DNA from: Pseudomonadota bacterium
GTDB taxonomy: Bacteria; Bdellovibrionota_C; UBA2361; OMII01
Length of the DNA: 64,000 nt
NCBI GenBank assembly: GCA_026390555.1
Contig: JAPLFS010000037.1
Coordinates: forward strand, 1 to 64,000
Direction of reading: 5' to 3'
Shown: positions 45,514-54,559 of the stretch, one piece after another
Numbering within the stretch: position 1 is the stretch's first letter
How the letters are laid out: each line of letters starts with the position of its first letter
The notes under the pieces: generated by a model
What the model was told of the DNA's origin: nothing
The model's input: only the letters and a program-made list of their open reading frames with translations
The model's database searches: none
Made by a program: the position numbers and the translations under genes

Positions 45514-46197
45514 ATGAACAAAGGCCAGGTAATAGACTTTCTAGTTCATAGTCAGGCGCTCAAGTTTGGAGAGTTTCTCCTTAAGTCTGGACGCAAGGCC
45601 CCCTACTTTATTAACACCGGGTGTTTCGATGATGGTCGAAAGATAGCGCAGCTTGCGCGCTTCTATGCCGAGGCTATAGTGTCTCTTGGGTTAAAAGATG
45701 CGGATGCAGTGTTTGGACCAGCCTATAAGGGGATTCCACTCTGTGTTTCAACGGCGATGAGCTTGGCTCAGAACTTCGATACGAATATAGGTTTCTGCTT
45801 TAATCGTAAGGAGGCCAAGACCCGCGGCGAGGGTGGCGAGTTCGTTGGTAAGCCGCTAGTAAAGGGTATGAAGGTAGTGTTGGTTGAGGACGTAGTAACC
45901 GCTGGTACAACGCTTCAGGAGATGGTGCCGGTGCTGCGTAATCGGCTCGGCGTTGAGGTAGCTGGGGTTGTGATCCTAGTAGATAGAGCTGAGCGTGGTA
46001 AGGGGGCGCTCTCCGCTGTGCAGGAGGCAGAGCAGGAGCTCAACATTAAGATCCATCCGATCGTGACTATCTTTGATATTATTACCTACCTCTCAAAAGC
46101 TAATTCATCAGGCTTTCAGATCGATACGGATCTACAGTACAGGATTGATCAGTACCGAGCAGAGTTTGGGGCACCATGTTCGGAGCACCATGTATAG
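45514..46197 (+). CDS. pyrE: Orotate phosphoribosyltransferase
   Basis: Pyrimidine synthesis: joins orotate and PRPP to give OMP. The PRPP-binding motif is VVLVEDVVTAGTTLQ. N-terminal SQALKFGEFLLKSGRKAPYF and DAVFGPAYKGIPL are typical of the E. coli type. ATG 45514 is chosen because it begins the family N-terminus and has AAAGGGG at 45500-45506; the upstream part of the frame lies inside ygfZ. 227 residues. Its last 8 bases overlap the CcmH-like gene. Confidence 0.95.
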   Translation: MNKGQVIDFLVHSQALKFGEFLLKSGRKAPYFINTGCFDDGRKIAQLARFYAEAIVSLGLKDADAVFGPAYKGIPLCVSTAMSLAQNFDTNIGFCFNRKEAKTRGEGGEFVGKPLVKGMKVVLVEDVVTAGTTLQEMVPVLRNRLGVEVAGVVILVDRAERGKGALSAVQEAEQELNIKIHPIVTIFDIITYLSKANSSGFQIDTDLQYRIDQYRAEFGAPCSEHHV

Positions 46198-46666
46198 AGG
46201 CATAGTCCGTCTCTTATCATCACTAGCTCTATGTGCACTGAGCCTTGCGACTGCGTATGCAGATCCAGGCAGCGAGGCTCTCGATAACAAATCCTACGAG
46301 ATGTATCAGCAGGTATTTAGTCCGTTCTGTCCCGGACGCTCACTTAACGATTGTCCATCATCTAAGGCCCAGGAGCTCAAGGCTGAGATGCGCCAAAAAT
46401 TAGAGCAGGGGACTGCGCCAGAGATTATCCTAGAGGGGGTTTTTGCTCAATTTGGTGATAAGTATCGCGCCGTCCCAGTCTTTGAGGGCTTTGGTCGCAT
46501 GGTTTGGATAGCCCCGTTCGGATTTGTTGTGATCGGTTTGATAGGAGCTATAATTGTTGTTTTAAGGCGTAAAAAGGGCGATTTAGGATCTAATAGCAGA
46601 ACCCAGATAAAGATCTCCGCAGCCTTACAGGATCGAATCAATCAGGAGCTAACAAAACTTGATTAG
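46190..46666 (+). CDS. CcmH/CycL-like cytochrome c maturation protein
   Basis: 158 residues: a signal peptide (LLSSLALCALSLATAYA), a helical periplasmic domain and one C-terminal membrane helix (IAPFGFVVIGLIGAIIVVL). The domain carries SPFCPGRSLNDCPSSKAQEL and KAEMRQKLEQGTAPEIILE. In CcmH the redox motif is LRCxxCQ; here two Cys are present but eight residues apart, so it fits the divergent group reading CPGxSLxxCPSxxA. Other ccm genes are absent from the window. ATG 46190 overlaps the pyrE end. Confidence 0.8.
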   Translation: MYRGIVRLLSSLALCALSLATAYADPGSEALDNKSYEMYQQVFSPFCPGRSLNDCPSSKAQELKAEMRQKLEQGTAPEIILEGVFAQFGDKYRAVPVFEGFGRMVWIAPFGFVVIGLIGAIIVVLRRKKGDLGSNSRTQIKISAALQDRINQELTKLD

Positions 46667-46741
46667 TCCTAGGCTTTGCCGCACGATTGCTTGCGGATGA
46701 CCTTATAAGGCCTATTTTAGGCAGGGTTGTGGGAGAGCTAG

Positions 46742-47434
46742 ATGTCGAACGCCGCAAAGATTAACGATCAATACTCGATGATTCCTATATTTGAAGATAG
46801 CGAGCTAGTGCGCTTGGCGCGCAGGCGTTGGCACAAGCGTATGCGACGGGTTAAGCACAGGGCGCCGGTGTTGCTTAAGATAGCCGTTGTGTTGATCGGT
46901 TGCGGCCTATTTGTAAAAAGCGCAGTTGTCGAGGCCTTCTATGTGCCATCCACCTCGATGAGTCCGACCGTTAAGGCGATGGACTATATCCTGGTTGAGA
47001 AATTTCTATACGGATTACGTGTGCCGTTTGTTGAGAGGACCGTTGTTCCGTGGTCAAAGCCCAAGCGTGGCGAGGTTGTTGTCTTTAAGCGCAGCGATGA
47101 TCCCGCTACTACGTTGGATGAGGGTGCGCAGAGCCTCGTAAAGCGGGTGATCGGGCTAGAGGGCGACCTAGTTGAGATAGATGGGGCGGCTGTGCATATT
47201 AACGGGGCGTTACTCAATGAGCCCTACGTTCGTTTTTTGGGGGGTGCTACAGGCGTTCAAGAGGTGTTTCGTGTTCCTCGGGGCCGAGTTTTTGTGCTCG
47301 GCGATAACCGTAACGACTCCTTTGATTCCCGCTTTTGGAGCGATCCTTTCGTTGCCTTAGAGCAAGTTATTGGAAAGGCTGTCGTAGTTTACTGGGCGAG
47401 CGCTGATAGGCGCGCATCAGGGCTAATTATGTAA
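46742..47434 (+). CDS. lepB: Signal peptidase I (second copy)
   Basis: 230 residues, homologous to the first copy and equally complete: Ser in VPSTSMSPTVKAMDYILVEK, Lys in SLVKRVIGLEGDLVE and box E GDNRNDSFDSRFW. It differs by a longer basic cytoplasmic N-terminus (about 50 residues, RRRWHKRMRRVKHRAP) ahead of its single membrane helix. The two copies share patterns like KFxYGLRxPFxxxTxxxWxxPKRG, so this is an old duplication and not a recent one. GGGAG at 46732-46736 precedes the ATG. Confidence 0.95.
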   Translation: MSNAAKINDQYSMIPIFEDSELVRLARRRWHKRMRRVKHRAPVLLKIAVVLIGCGLFVKSAVVEAFYVPSTSMSPTVKAMDYILVEKFLYGLRVPFVERTVVPWSKPKRGEVVVFKRSDDPATTLDEGAQSLVKRVIGLEGDLVEIDGAAVHINGALLNEPYVRFLGGATGVQEVFRVPRGRVFVLGDNRNDSFDSRFWSDPFVALEQVIGKAVVVYWASADRRASGLIM

Positions 47435-47482
47435 GGCCCTGACGTTGACATGGCATCTTTAACTCCCTAACATTACACATAT

Positions 47483-48364
47483 ATGATAGAAGCCTTCGGC
47501 GCTTATCGCGGAAAAGCCTCCGCCTACCTCTCCCTTACCAAACCCCGTATCTTGACGATGGTTCTCGTCATGAGTGCGGCCGGATTCTTTCTTGGTGCCA
47601 AGGGTCTACAGCCCCTCGATACATTTATTATTATGTTACTAGGCACAGCGCTAAGTTCCGCTGGGGCAGCGGTTCTTAATTGCTACATTGAGCGCGACTG
47701 TGATCAGATGATGCAGCGCACCTGCAAGCGTGCAATTCCAACAGGCGAGATTGCTCCAGAGGATGCGCTATCCTTCGGACTGCAACTTGTTCTAATGGGA
47801 GTTATCCTTCTGGTATGGCAGGTAAACCTCCTAACTGGATTTCTCTCGTTGCTAACCGTTTTTCTGTACGTTTTGGTTTATACACCCCTTAAGAAGGTTA
47901 CCTGGTGGAACACGGTTGTGGGAGCTATCCCCGGAGCTATTCCTCCGATGGGTGGCTGGGTTGCAGCGACCGGTAGCCTAGATCTAGGCGCGTGGATCCT
48001 CTTTCTAATCCTCTTTATATGGCAACATCCCCATTTTTACGCGATCGCTTGGATGTATCGGGATGATTATGCTCGCGGTGGATTTAAGATGCTCCCCGTT
48101 GTTTATCCAGATGGCAAACGAACCTTTAGGCAGGTGATCGGATTCTCGATAGCGCTAATACCGATCTCACTTTTGCCGTTTATTACCGGAATGGCGGGGG
48201 AGTTATACGCCTGTGGTATCGGGATTCTCGGCCTTATTTTCCTCGGTATCGGTATTAATCTCTGGCGCACCAGGTCGGTTCAGGATGCAAGGTTGCTGCT
48301 GAGGGCCTCGATTATCTACTTACCGTTGTTCTTCCTCCTTATCCTTGGGGATAGATCTCTTTAG
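47483..48364 (+). CDS. cyoE: Protoheme IX farnesyltransferase (heme O synthase)
   Basis: UbiA-family membrane prenyltransferase converting heme B to heme O for terminal oxidases. The prenyl-diphosphate motif is NCYIERDCDQMMQRTCKRAIP (Asn and Asp residues at family positions). Also present are SLTKPRILTMVLV at the N-terminus, WNTVVGAIPGAIPPMGGW, and WQHPHFYAIAWMYRDDYARG. 293 residues with about eight or nine membrane helices. It indicates a heme O or A containing oxidase elsewhere, hence aerobic respiration. Also known as ctaB. Confidence 0.95.
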   Translation: MIEAFGAYRGKASAYLSLTKPRILTMVLVMSAAGFFLGAKGLQPLDTFIIMLLGTALSSAGAAVLNCYIERDCDQMMQRTCKRAIPTGEIAPEDALSFGLQLVLMGVILLVWQVNLLTGFLSLLTVFLYVLVYTPLKKVTWWNTVVGAIPGAIPPMGGWVAATGSLDLGAWILFLILFIWQHPHFYAIAWMYRDDYARGGFKMLPVVYPDGKRTFRQVIGFSIALIPISLLPFITGMAGELYACGIGILGLIFLGIGINLWRTRSVQDARLLLRASIIYLPLFFLLILGDRSL

Positions 48365-48388
48365 ATAACTATCCACAACAGCTTGCTC

Positions 48389-48449
48389 CGCAAACTTGCC
48401 CCTTGATACGGGCTAACGCATCGGGTCTGATCTGGTGAATAGCTACCTG
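48389..48449 (+). repeat. Intergenic repeat shared with 15727-15786
   Basis: Direct-oriented partner of the copy upstream of the GspE-like gene, including CGGGCTAACGC and TGGTGAATAGCTACC. It lies between the convergent cyoE and gpsA stops. Immediately after it, CTGAATAGTTACC repeats its tail. Confidence 0.45.
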
Positions 48450-48458
48450 AATAGTTAC

Positions 48459-49457
48459 CTAAAACTCACTTTGCAACGGGCGCGACAGCAGGGCTGAGGC
48501 TAGCTGCAATGGGGCGATCTCACCCTTAAGTAGCTTAACGATATGCGCAGTTAATGGCACATCGACCGAAACCTTTACTGCTAGCTGCTCTACAAGGGGA
48601 GCGGTCGAGATCCCCTCGGCTACCGAGCCCAGCGAGGCTATAATCTGATCAATCTTTTCGCCCCTTCCTAGGCGCAGTCCGACCGTACGGTTACGGCTCA
48701 GATCCTCGGTGGCAGTCATAACGAGGTCGCCGAGTCCTGAGAGTCCAGAGAGGGTGCGAGGGTCTGCTCCAAGAGCTGTTGCAAGGCGGGTCATCTCAGC
48801 TAGTCCGCGTGAGATAAGGGCTGCGCGAGCGGAGGGACCGTAGCCCAAGGCATCCGAAACGCCGGCCGCGACGGCGATAACGTTCTTTAAGATTCCACCG
48901 AGCTCTACGCCAACAGGGTCCGTTGATGTGTAGATGCGGAGCGAGTTACCCGAGAGACTCTCTGCCACTAGGGTTGCGGTCTGCTCTGAGCTTGAGGCGG
49001 CAACTATTGAGATCGGCCGCTCTGCTACTAGATCTGAGGCAAAACTTGGCCCAGAAATAACGGCTAGGGCCGCACTAGAGTAGCCAAGCTTTGCGGCAGC
49101 ATAGCTAAGGGGAGTTGTGCCGGTGCTGCTTTCTAAGCCCTTTGTGGCGCTGACTAGGATCGAAGCGCGCACCTGTGGCAGAACCTCGGACCAGGCCTTG
49201 GCAGGTAGGGCGATGATCGTTAAATCAGCGTCGTGTGTAGCAGCTAGATCTGAAGTAAGCGCTAGATTTTTTGGGATTGGGGTGCTTGTTTCTCCGTGCG
49301 GTAAAGCACCAGTATCTAAGAGCCTCTTAACAGCGGCTGGACAGCGACACCAGCCGGTAACCGCATGACCCCTACGCGCAGCATGGAGCGCAAGCGCCAT
49401 ACCCCACGCCCCAAGACCGATTACAGCTATGCGTTGTGCAGTATGGTTTTTGAGCAT
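48459..49457 (-). CDS. gpsA: Glycerol-3-phosphate dehydrogenase [NAD(P)+]
   Basis: Makes sn-glycerol-3-phosphate from DHAP for phospholipid synthesis. The Rossmann motif is VIGLGAWGMALA. Family blocks are LVSATKGLE, VISGPSFA, GVELGGILKNVIAVAAGVSD, TRLATALGADPRTLSGLSGL and GDLVMT. 332 residues, normal. It follows gyrA on the minus strand by 13 bases and may be co-transcribed with it. Confidence 0.95.
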   Translation of the reverse strand: MLKNHTAQRIAVIGLGAWGMALALHAARRGHAVTGWCRCPAAVKRLLDTGALPHGETSTPIPKNLALTSDLAATHDADLTIIALPAKAWSEVLPQVRASILVSATKGLESSTGTTPLSYAAAKLGYSSAALAVISGPSFASDLVAERPISIVAASSSEQTATLVAESLSGNSLRIYTSTDPVGVELGGILKNVIAVAAGVSDALGYGPSARAALISRGLAEMTRLATALGADPRTLSGLSGLGDLVMTATEDLSRNRTVGLRLGRGEKIDQIIASLGSVAEGISTAPLVEQLAVKVSVDVPLTAHIVKLLKGEIAPLQLASALLSRPLQSEF

Positions 49458-49470
49458 CGGCTACTAATGC

Positions 49471-52044
49471 CTAGTTAACGGTCTCTCCGTTTGGAGTTGC
49501 TGGGCCTGCTTCTGGAGTTGTCTCGGTCGGCGGCTCCCCTGAGCCGTTAGAATCTACTGGGCCGTTAGAATCTACTGAGCCGTTAGAATCTAATGGAGCC
49601 GGAGCGACTGCGACTACCTTCTCTTCGGCGTCTAGGTCAATCAACTTCACACCTCGGGTGTTTCGCCCGATTAGTGAGATATTCTTGGCGCTGGTGCGGA
49701 TGATCTTACCACCTGAGGTGATAAGCATCAGCCCACTATCGGCCGAAACGGCGCTAGCCTCGATGACCGGACCGTTTCTGCCATCGGTCTGGATATCGAT
49801 TAGCCCCTTACCACCCCGATTTTGCGATCGATATTCTGAGATCACGGTACGCTTGCCGAATCCGTTCTCGCACACCGTAAGAAGCGAGATCTGATCTGCA
49901 GGCTCAGAAGCTTCGGCCTGTTTCTTGGAGATAACGGTCATGCTAACAACCTTATCATCACCCTCAAAACGTATGCCCGTTACGCCGCGAGCCGCACGAC
50001 CCATGGCGCGTACGTTATCCTCATTAAAGCGGATCGCCATACCACCGCGGGTAGCGAGGAGGATATCGTCCCCTTCGTGCGTGATAGCAGCATCGATCAA
50101 GGTGTCCCCTTCGTCGAGAGTGCAGGCCATGATGCCGTTACGACGCGAGCGTGAGAACTCATCAATCGCCGTTTTCTTAATAACACCACCACGAGTTGCG
50201 AGCACAACATAGCTATTTTCGCGCCATTCGCGGATCGGCAGTATTGCGCAGAGCTTTTCGTCCTCCTTGAGGTCAAGCAGGTTAACTAACGCTCTACCAC
50301 GCGCGGTGCGTCCCGACTCCGGAATTCCCCAAACCTTGAGCCAATATACCCGACCGAGGTTTGTAAAGACGAGTAGATCCGCGAGCGTTGAGCTAACGAA
50401 TAAATTCTGTGTAAAGTCATCTCCATCGCCGGCGGTGCCTATAACGCCCTTACCACCACGACGTTGCTCGCGGTACTCGGATACGGATGTGCGCTTGATG
50501 TAGCCGTTATGGCTGACGGTGACGACCATCTCTTCGTCCTCGATCAGCTCGTGCATGTTGATCTCGCCACCATCATCGACGATCTCTGTGCGGCGGGCAT
50601 CGCCGAACTTTTCTTTTATCTCGGTCAGTTCAGCAACGATGATAGAATCAACTATCTTTGCGTCAGCCAGGATAGCAAGTAGCTCTCCGATCAACTGAGC
50701 AAGCGCTTCGTGCTCCTGCTCGATAGACAAGCGCTCCATGCCGGTGAGCTTCTGGAGCCTTAGATCGAGGATCGCCTGGGCTTGAGTCGTTGAAAGCCTG
50801 TAGCGACTGATAAGCTCATCGCGCGCATCCTTCGGGGTGCTGGCGGCTCGAATAAGTTTAATAACTTCATCGAGATTTAGGAGCGCTATGCGGAATCCAT
50901 CTAAGAGGTGCATCCTTTCACGCGCCTTCTTGAGATCGAACTCTGTACGGCGGGTAACAACGTCTCGGCGGTGGTTGAGAAAGTGGAACAGAAAATCGGC
51001 CAATGAACATACGACCGGCTTTCCGTCTACGATCGCTAGGCTTACGATGCCGAAGCTCGACTGCATCTGTGTCAACTTGTAGAGCTGGTTCAGCACCACC
51101 TCTGGGGTTGCGTCGCGTTTAATCTCCATCACGATGCGCATGCCTGAGCGGTCGCTCTCGTCGCGCAGCTTAGAGATCCCCTCAATCTGCTTCTCATTGA
51201 CCAGCTCTGCGATCTTCTCGATTAGGCGAGACTTGTTGAGTTGGTATGGAATCTCTGTGACTACTATGATGTCGGCTTCGCGTGACTTGGTTTTGATCTT
51301 CTCAAAGTGTGCCTTGGCACGAACCTGAATAATGCCTCGACCGGTTGCGTATGCGCTGACGATAGGGCCACGACCGTAGATCGATCCGCCGGTCGGGAAG
51401 TCTGGCCCAGGGATAAGTTGCAGCAGCTCTTGCAGAGAGATGTTCGGGTTATGTATGAACGCCAGCGCCCCGTCGATAACCTCAGAGAGGTTGTGTGGCG
51501 GAATATGGGTCGCCATACCAACGGCGATACCGTTTGCGCCGTTAACGAGTAGGTTTGGAATGACAGAGGGCAGGACCGATGGCTCCATAACAGAGTCATC
51601 GAAGTTGGGTGTAAAGTCGACCGTCTCCTTCTCTATGTCCTCAAGCAGGCGCTCTGCAAGTGCGGTCATGCGGCACTCAGTATAACGGTAGGCGGCAGGT
51701 GGGTCGCCATCGACGGATCCGAAATTGCCCTGCCCATCGATCAGGGGATAGCGCAGGTTCCAGCGCTGGGCTAGGCGAACGAGCGCCTCGTATACGGGCA
51801 TATCTCCGTGTGGGTGATAGCGCTTGAGCACCTCACCCACAACTCCCGCGCACTTTGAGTGCTTGCGGTTAGAGACGAGGCCCTCTTTTAGCATCGCATA
51901 CAGCACGCGCCGTTGTACCGGCTTAAGGCCATCACGTACGTCTGGCAGGGCGCGTCCGACGATAACGCTCATGGCGTAGTCCAGGTAGGACTGACGCATC
52001 TCGGATTCAATCGTTATGGGGCTAATAAGTGAGTGATTTTCCAT
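49471..52044 (-). CDS. gyrA: DNA gyrase subunit A
   Basis: Type IIA topoisomerase breakage-reunion subunit. The catalytic Tyr is in [12 protein letters not shown]. Two GyrA boxes are seen in the C-terminal pinwheel: QRRGGKG near residue 530 and QNRGGKG near 765, the canonical gyrase mark against ParC. 857 residues. The quinolone-pocket region reads [14 protein letters not shown]: relative to E. coli, Ser83 is Met and Asp87 is Glu. The tail after the last blade holds three DSNG units coded by a 15-base tandem repeat (49549-49591) and a Pro/Thr/Glu-rich end. gyrB is not in the window. Confidence 0.95.
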   Translation of the reverse strand: MENHSLISPITIESEMRQSYLDYAMSVIVGRALPDVRDGLKPVQRRVLYAMLKEGLVSNRKHSKCAGVVGEVLKRYHPHGDMPVYEALVRLAQRWNLRYPLIDGQGNFGSVDGDPPAAYRYTECRMTALAERLLEDIEKETVDFTPNFDDSVMEPSVLPSVIPNLLVNGANGIAVGMATHIPPHNLSEVIDGALAFIHNPNISLQELLQLIPGPDFPTGGSIYGRGPIVSAYATGRGIIQVRAKAHFEKIKTKSREADIIVVTEIPYQLNKSRLIEKIAELVNEKQIEGISKLRDESDRSGMRIVMEIKRDATPEVVLNQLYKLTQMQSSFGIVSLAIVDGKPVVCSLADFLFHFLNHRRDVVTRRTEFDLKKARERMHLLDGFRIALLNLDEVIKLIRAASTPKDARDELISRYRLSTTQAQAILDLRLQKLTGMERLSIEQEHEALAQLIGELLAILADAKIVDSIIVAELTEIKEKFGDARRTEIVDDGGEINMHELIEDEEMVVTVSHNGYIKRTSVSEYREQRRGGKGVIGTAGDGDDFTQNLFVSSTLADLLVFTNLGRVYWLKVWGIPESGRTARGRALVNLLDLKEDEKLCAILPIREWRENSYVVLATRGGVIKKTAIDEFSRSRRNGIMACTLDEGDTLIDAAITHEGDDILLATRGGMAIRFNEDNVRAMGRAARGVTGIRFEGDDKVVSMTVISKKQAEASEPADQISLLTVCENGFGKRTVISEYRSQNRGGKGLIDIQTDGRNGPVIEASAVSADSGLMLITSGGKIIRTSAKNISLIGRNTRGVKLIDLDAEEKVVAVAPAPLDSNGSVDSNGPVDSNGSGEPPTETTPEAGPATPNGETVN

Positions 52045-52230
52045 CCCGTAAGGATATGTGATGGGGGGCGGTAGTTCAAGGGTCTATAAGGCCGGAAACA
52101 CCATAAAATTGCTCTGTTTTGCCGGCTCATTAAAGGCTCTGAATGGGGCTGCCTTGTGTGACTGTGCGGACTGTAAAAAACCTGCTATACCAGCCAATAT
52201 TGCTTGAATAATAATTCCCTAGGCCTTTCC

Positions 52231-53001
52231 ATGAAACTTTCGATAGTCATTCCATGCTACAACGAGTGCGCCACGATTCAGCAGATCGTAGATGCGGTTA
52301 AGAGCTCACCGGTAAGGGACAAGGAGATCGTTATAGTTGACGACTGCTCGACCGATGGTACCCAAGAGATCTTAAGGACCGTGATCATCTCGCAGGTTGA
52401 TAAGATCCTTTTCCACGAGGTTAATCAGGGCAAGGGCGCGGCGCTGCGTACCGGATTCAAGCACGTTACTGGCGATGTTGTGATAGTCCAGGACGCCGAT
52501 ATGGAGTACGACCCACAGGAGTACCCGATGCTTATGGAGCCGATTGAAAAGGGGCGCGCGGATGTGGTTTTTGGCTCCCGTTTTATCGGAGCACAGCCGC
52601 ACCGCGTGGTATACTTTTGGCACATGATGGGCAATCGCTTCCTGACCCTACTTTCGAACATGTGCACCAATTTAAACCTGACCGATATGGAGACCTGCTA
52701 TAAGCTTTTTCGGCGCGAGGTTATCCAATCCATTGAGATTGAGGAGTCCCGTTTCGGCTTCGAGCCTGAAATTACCGCCAAGGTGGCGGCGATGGGGTGT
52801 CGGATCTACGAAGTGGGTATCTCTTATTACGGGCGCACGTACGACGAGGGCAAGAAGATCGGATGGCGCGATGGGGTCCGAGCGATCTACGCGATCGTAA
52901 AGTATAATTTATTAAGAAGTTGCCCCAAAAAGTTCGTAGCGCCCGAGCTACGACATGAGAAGATCTCTAAGATTACGCCGGAGGCAGCTGAGAGCCGATA
53001 A
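52231..53001 (+). CDS. Glycosyltransferase family 2, dolichol-phosphate mannosyltransferase-like
   Basis: 256-residue single-domain GT-A enzyme: [50 protein letters not shown] and the DxD site [23 protein letters not shown] and [11 protein letters not shown] follow the bacterial DPM1-like pattern for undecaprenyl- or dolichyl-phosphate glycosyltransferases. No C-terminal membrane helices are present. The frame opens at a TTG (52204), but ATG 52231 is directly at the family N-terminus. It is divergent from gyrA across 186 bases. Confidence 0.9.
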   Translation: MKLSIVIPCYNECATIQQIVDAVKSSPVRDKEIVIVDDCSTDGTQEILRTVIISQVDKILFHEVNQGKGAALRTGFKHVTGDVVIVQDADMEYDPQEYPMLMEPIEKGRADVVFGSRFIGAQPHRVVYFWHMMGNRFLTLLSNMCTNLNLTDMETCYKLFRREVIQSIEIEESRFGFEPEITAKVAAMGCRIYEVGISYYGRTYDEGKKIGWRDGVRAIYAIVKYNLLRSCPKKFVAPELRHEKISKITPEAAESR

Positions 53002-53211
53002 TATACGGCTTAACGTGGTGTAGCACCCTTACAAATGTCGCACGGATAGCATAAATAAAAATAAAACCTAGTATAAACAAATACTTGAGCGTGTTTTGAG
53101 ACGCCAGAACCGCCCCCTTGTCATTAGATGAGCTATAATCCTTGGAGTTGATCTACTACAGCAACAAATCTACCCATACCGGGTAAAAACAATCTTCAAG
53201 AGATTCATCGT

Positions 53212-53937
53212 ATGATTAGGGGACACTCACTTCAACTGCGCGCGCTGGAGAAGGCAGATCTAATATTTCTGCATCGCTTGCACAACAACTACAAGACCAT
53301 GAACTACTTCTTCGAGGAGCCCTTCGAGACCCTGCGGGAGCTAGAGGATCTGTATGAGAAGTACGTGCATAGCACGACTGAACGGCGCTTCGTTATTGAG
53401 GAGATAGCAACGGGGGCCAGCATAGGAGTCTTGAGTCTAATAGAGATCGACGAAATTAATCGCAAGTGTGAGATCGATATCATCATCGATGAGAAGAGTC
53501 AGGGAAAAGGCCTTGGCAAACAGGGGTTCGTGCTCGGTATTAAGTACGCCTTTGATATTCTAAACCTATATAAGATCTATCTGGTGATCCTTCCGGATAA
53601 TATACCTGGGCTTAATATCTATAAGTTTGCCGGCTTTAAAAAGGAGTGTCGCCTTAGAAAGGAATACTTCAGAAACGGCGAGTACGTAGATGTTGAGCGG
53701 ATGTGCCTTTTTGAGAACCAGTGGCGGCGCAACAAGGTGCGGCTTAATGAGTACGTTGGCTTCGAGTCAGTAGATTTTAAGCAGCGTCGCAAAAAGCCTG
53801 CTCAGGAGTCCCCTGTGGTGTACAGGGCGCCGATTATAGATAGCCCCATTTCGACGCAACCGACTATGCAACCAACTACGGTCGCAGTATCGAATCAATC
53901 ACAGACAGAGCGGCAGAGCGACTTGGTAGTAGAGTAG
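53212..53937 (+). CDS. speG: GNAT acetyltransferase, SpeG-like (spermidine N-acetyltransferase)
   Basis: Residues 1-170 closely follow SpeG: LQLRALEKADLIFLHRLHNN, YFFEEPFETLRELEDLYEKY, ERRFVIEE, the acetyl-CoA loop EKSQGKGLGKQG, and LNLYKIYLVILPDNIPGLNIY. SpeG acetylates spermidine and spermine to lower polyamine toxicity. The C-terminal 70 residues are an extension with a low-complexity Pro/Thr/Gln-rich end (QPTMQPTTVAVSNQSQTE) not found in SpeG. An N-acetyltransferase acting on a sugar is the alternative. ATG 53212 lies 210 bases after the glycosyltransferase. Confidence 0.82.
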   Translation: MIRGHSLQLRALEKADLIFLHRLHNNYKTMNYFFEEPFETLRELEDLYEKYVHSTTERRFVIEEIATGASIGVLSLIEIDEINRKCEIDIIIDEKSQGKGLGKQGFVLGIKYAFDILNLYKIYLVILPDNIPGLNIYKFAGFKKECRLRKEYFRNGEYVDVERMCLFENQWRRNKVRLNEYVGFESVDFKQRRKKPAQESPVVYRAPIIDSPISTQPTMQPTTVAVSNQSQTERQSDLVVE

Positions 53938-54115
53938 GGCTAGGTATGGTCTTTTGAGTGCCGCGATTCTGCCCCCTGGTGGACAATCAGCACCCCTTGA
54001 GCTACTTATACCCCTGTCCAAATACACCCTATTTGAACCCTACGACTTAGTTTGAAGCAGGGATCAAGATGGCGATAAATTTTAAGCGCAGGTATTTCAA
54101 TAGCCTGCACCCTCT

Positions 54116-54202
54116 GGAGAGGTGGCCGAGTGGCTGAAGGCGCCTGATTCGAAATCAGGTCTACTGGAAACGGTAGCGGGGGTTCGAATCCCTTCCTCTC
54201 CG
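54116..54202 (+). tRNA. tRNA-Ser (anticodon CGA)
   Basis: A complete class II tRNA of 87 bases. The acceptor stem GGAGAGG (54116-54122) pairs with CCTCTCC (54195-54201), discriminator G at 54202. The anticodon arm CCTGA-TTCGAAA-TCAGG gives anticodon CGA, reading UCG. A long variable arm (TCTACTGGAAACGGTAGC region) and a T-loop GTTCGAATC are present. The 3' CCA is not encoded. It precedes the HD-domain gene by about 360 bases. Confidence 0.95.
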
Positions 54203-54559
54203 AGCCCCTCCGAACTATAGCTTGAACTGCCCTGTGGTCAGTATAGCTTGGACTGCCTCTATGGCAGCTTGGATCACTTCTATCCGATCTGACTAGTTCG
54301 TATTAACCAGCAATAAACTTATACTGGGGGCGAATTGTTACGTTTAACAGGTTTAAAGTAGTTGACTAAGAGAGAGGCATTTTGTAATAATTAGTCACTC
54401 TAAGCGATAGTCTTGTGGGATTTAAGCGATTCAACCGAATCGCCGGGGGATTCTGCAATCAACTAGCGGTAGATTAGGTACGGGGAGTGTCGGTCTTAAT
54501 TGTTCTGACTATATTAATTCCCGCCTCCGTTGACTCTTAATTGTCTAGCGGTGCTAAAA
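54203..54559. other. Gene-free interval after tRNA-Ser with dispersed repeat copy
   Basis: These 357 bases hold no supported gene. TATAGCTTGAACTGCCCTGTGG and a related TATAGCTTGGACTGCC follow the tRNA as a short imperfect tandem (54217-54285). A copy of the dispersed 36-bp repeat lies at 54305-54342 (AACCAGCAATAAACTT then ATACTGGGGGCGAATTGTT). I see no truncated tRNA 3' end that would indicate an attachment-site duplication. Confidence 0.5.

Noticed and set aside
54203-54559. tRNA-Ser attachment site of an integrated island
   Set aside because: No integrase and no repeated tRNA 3' end is visible in the window; only the single HD gene is suggestive.
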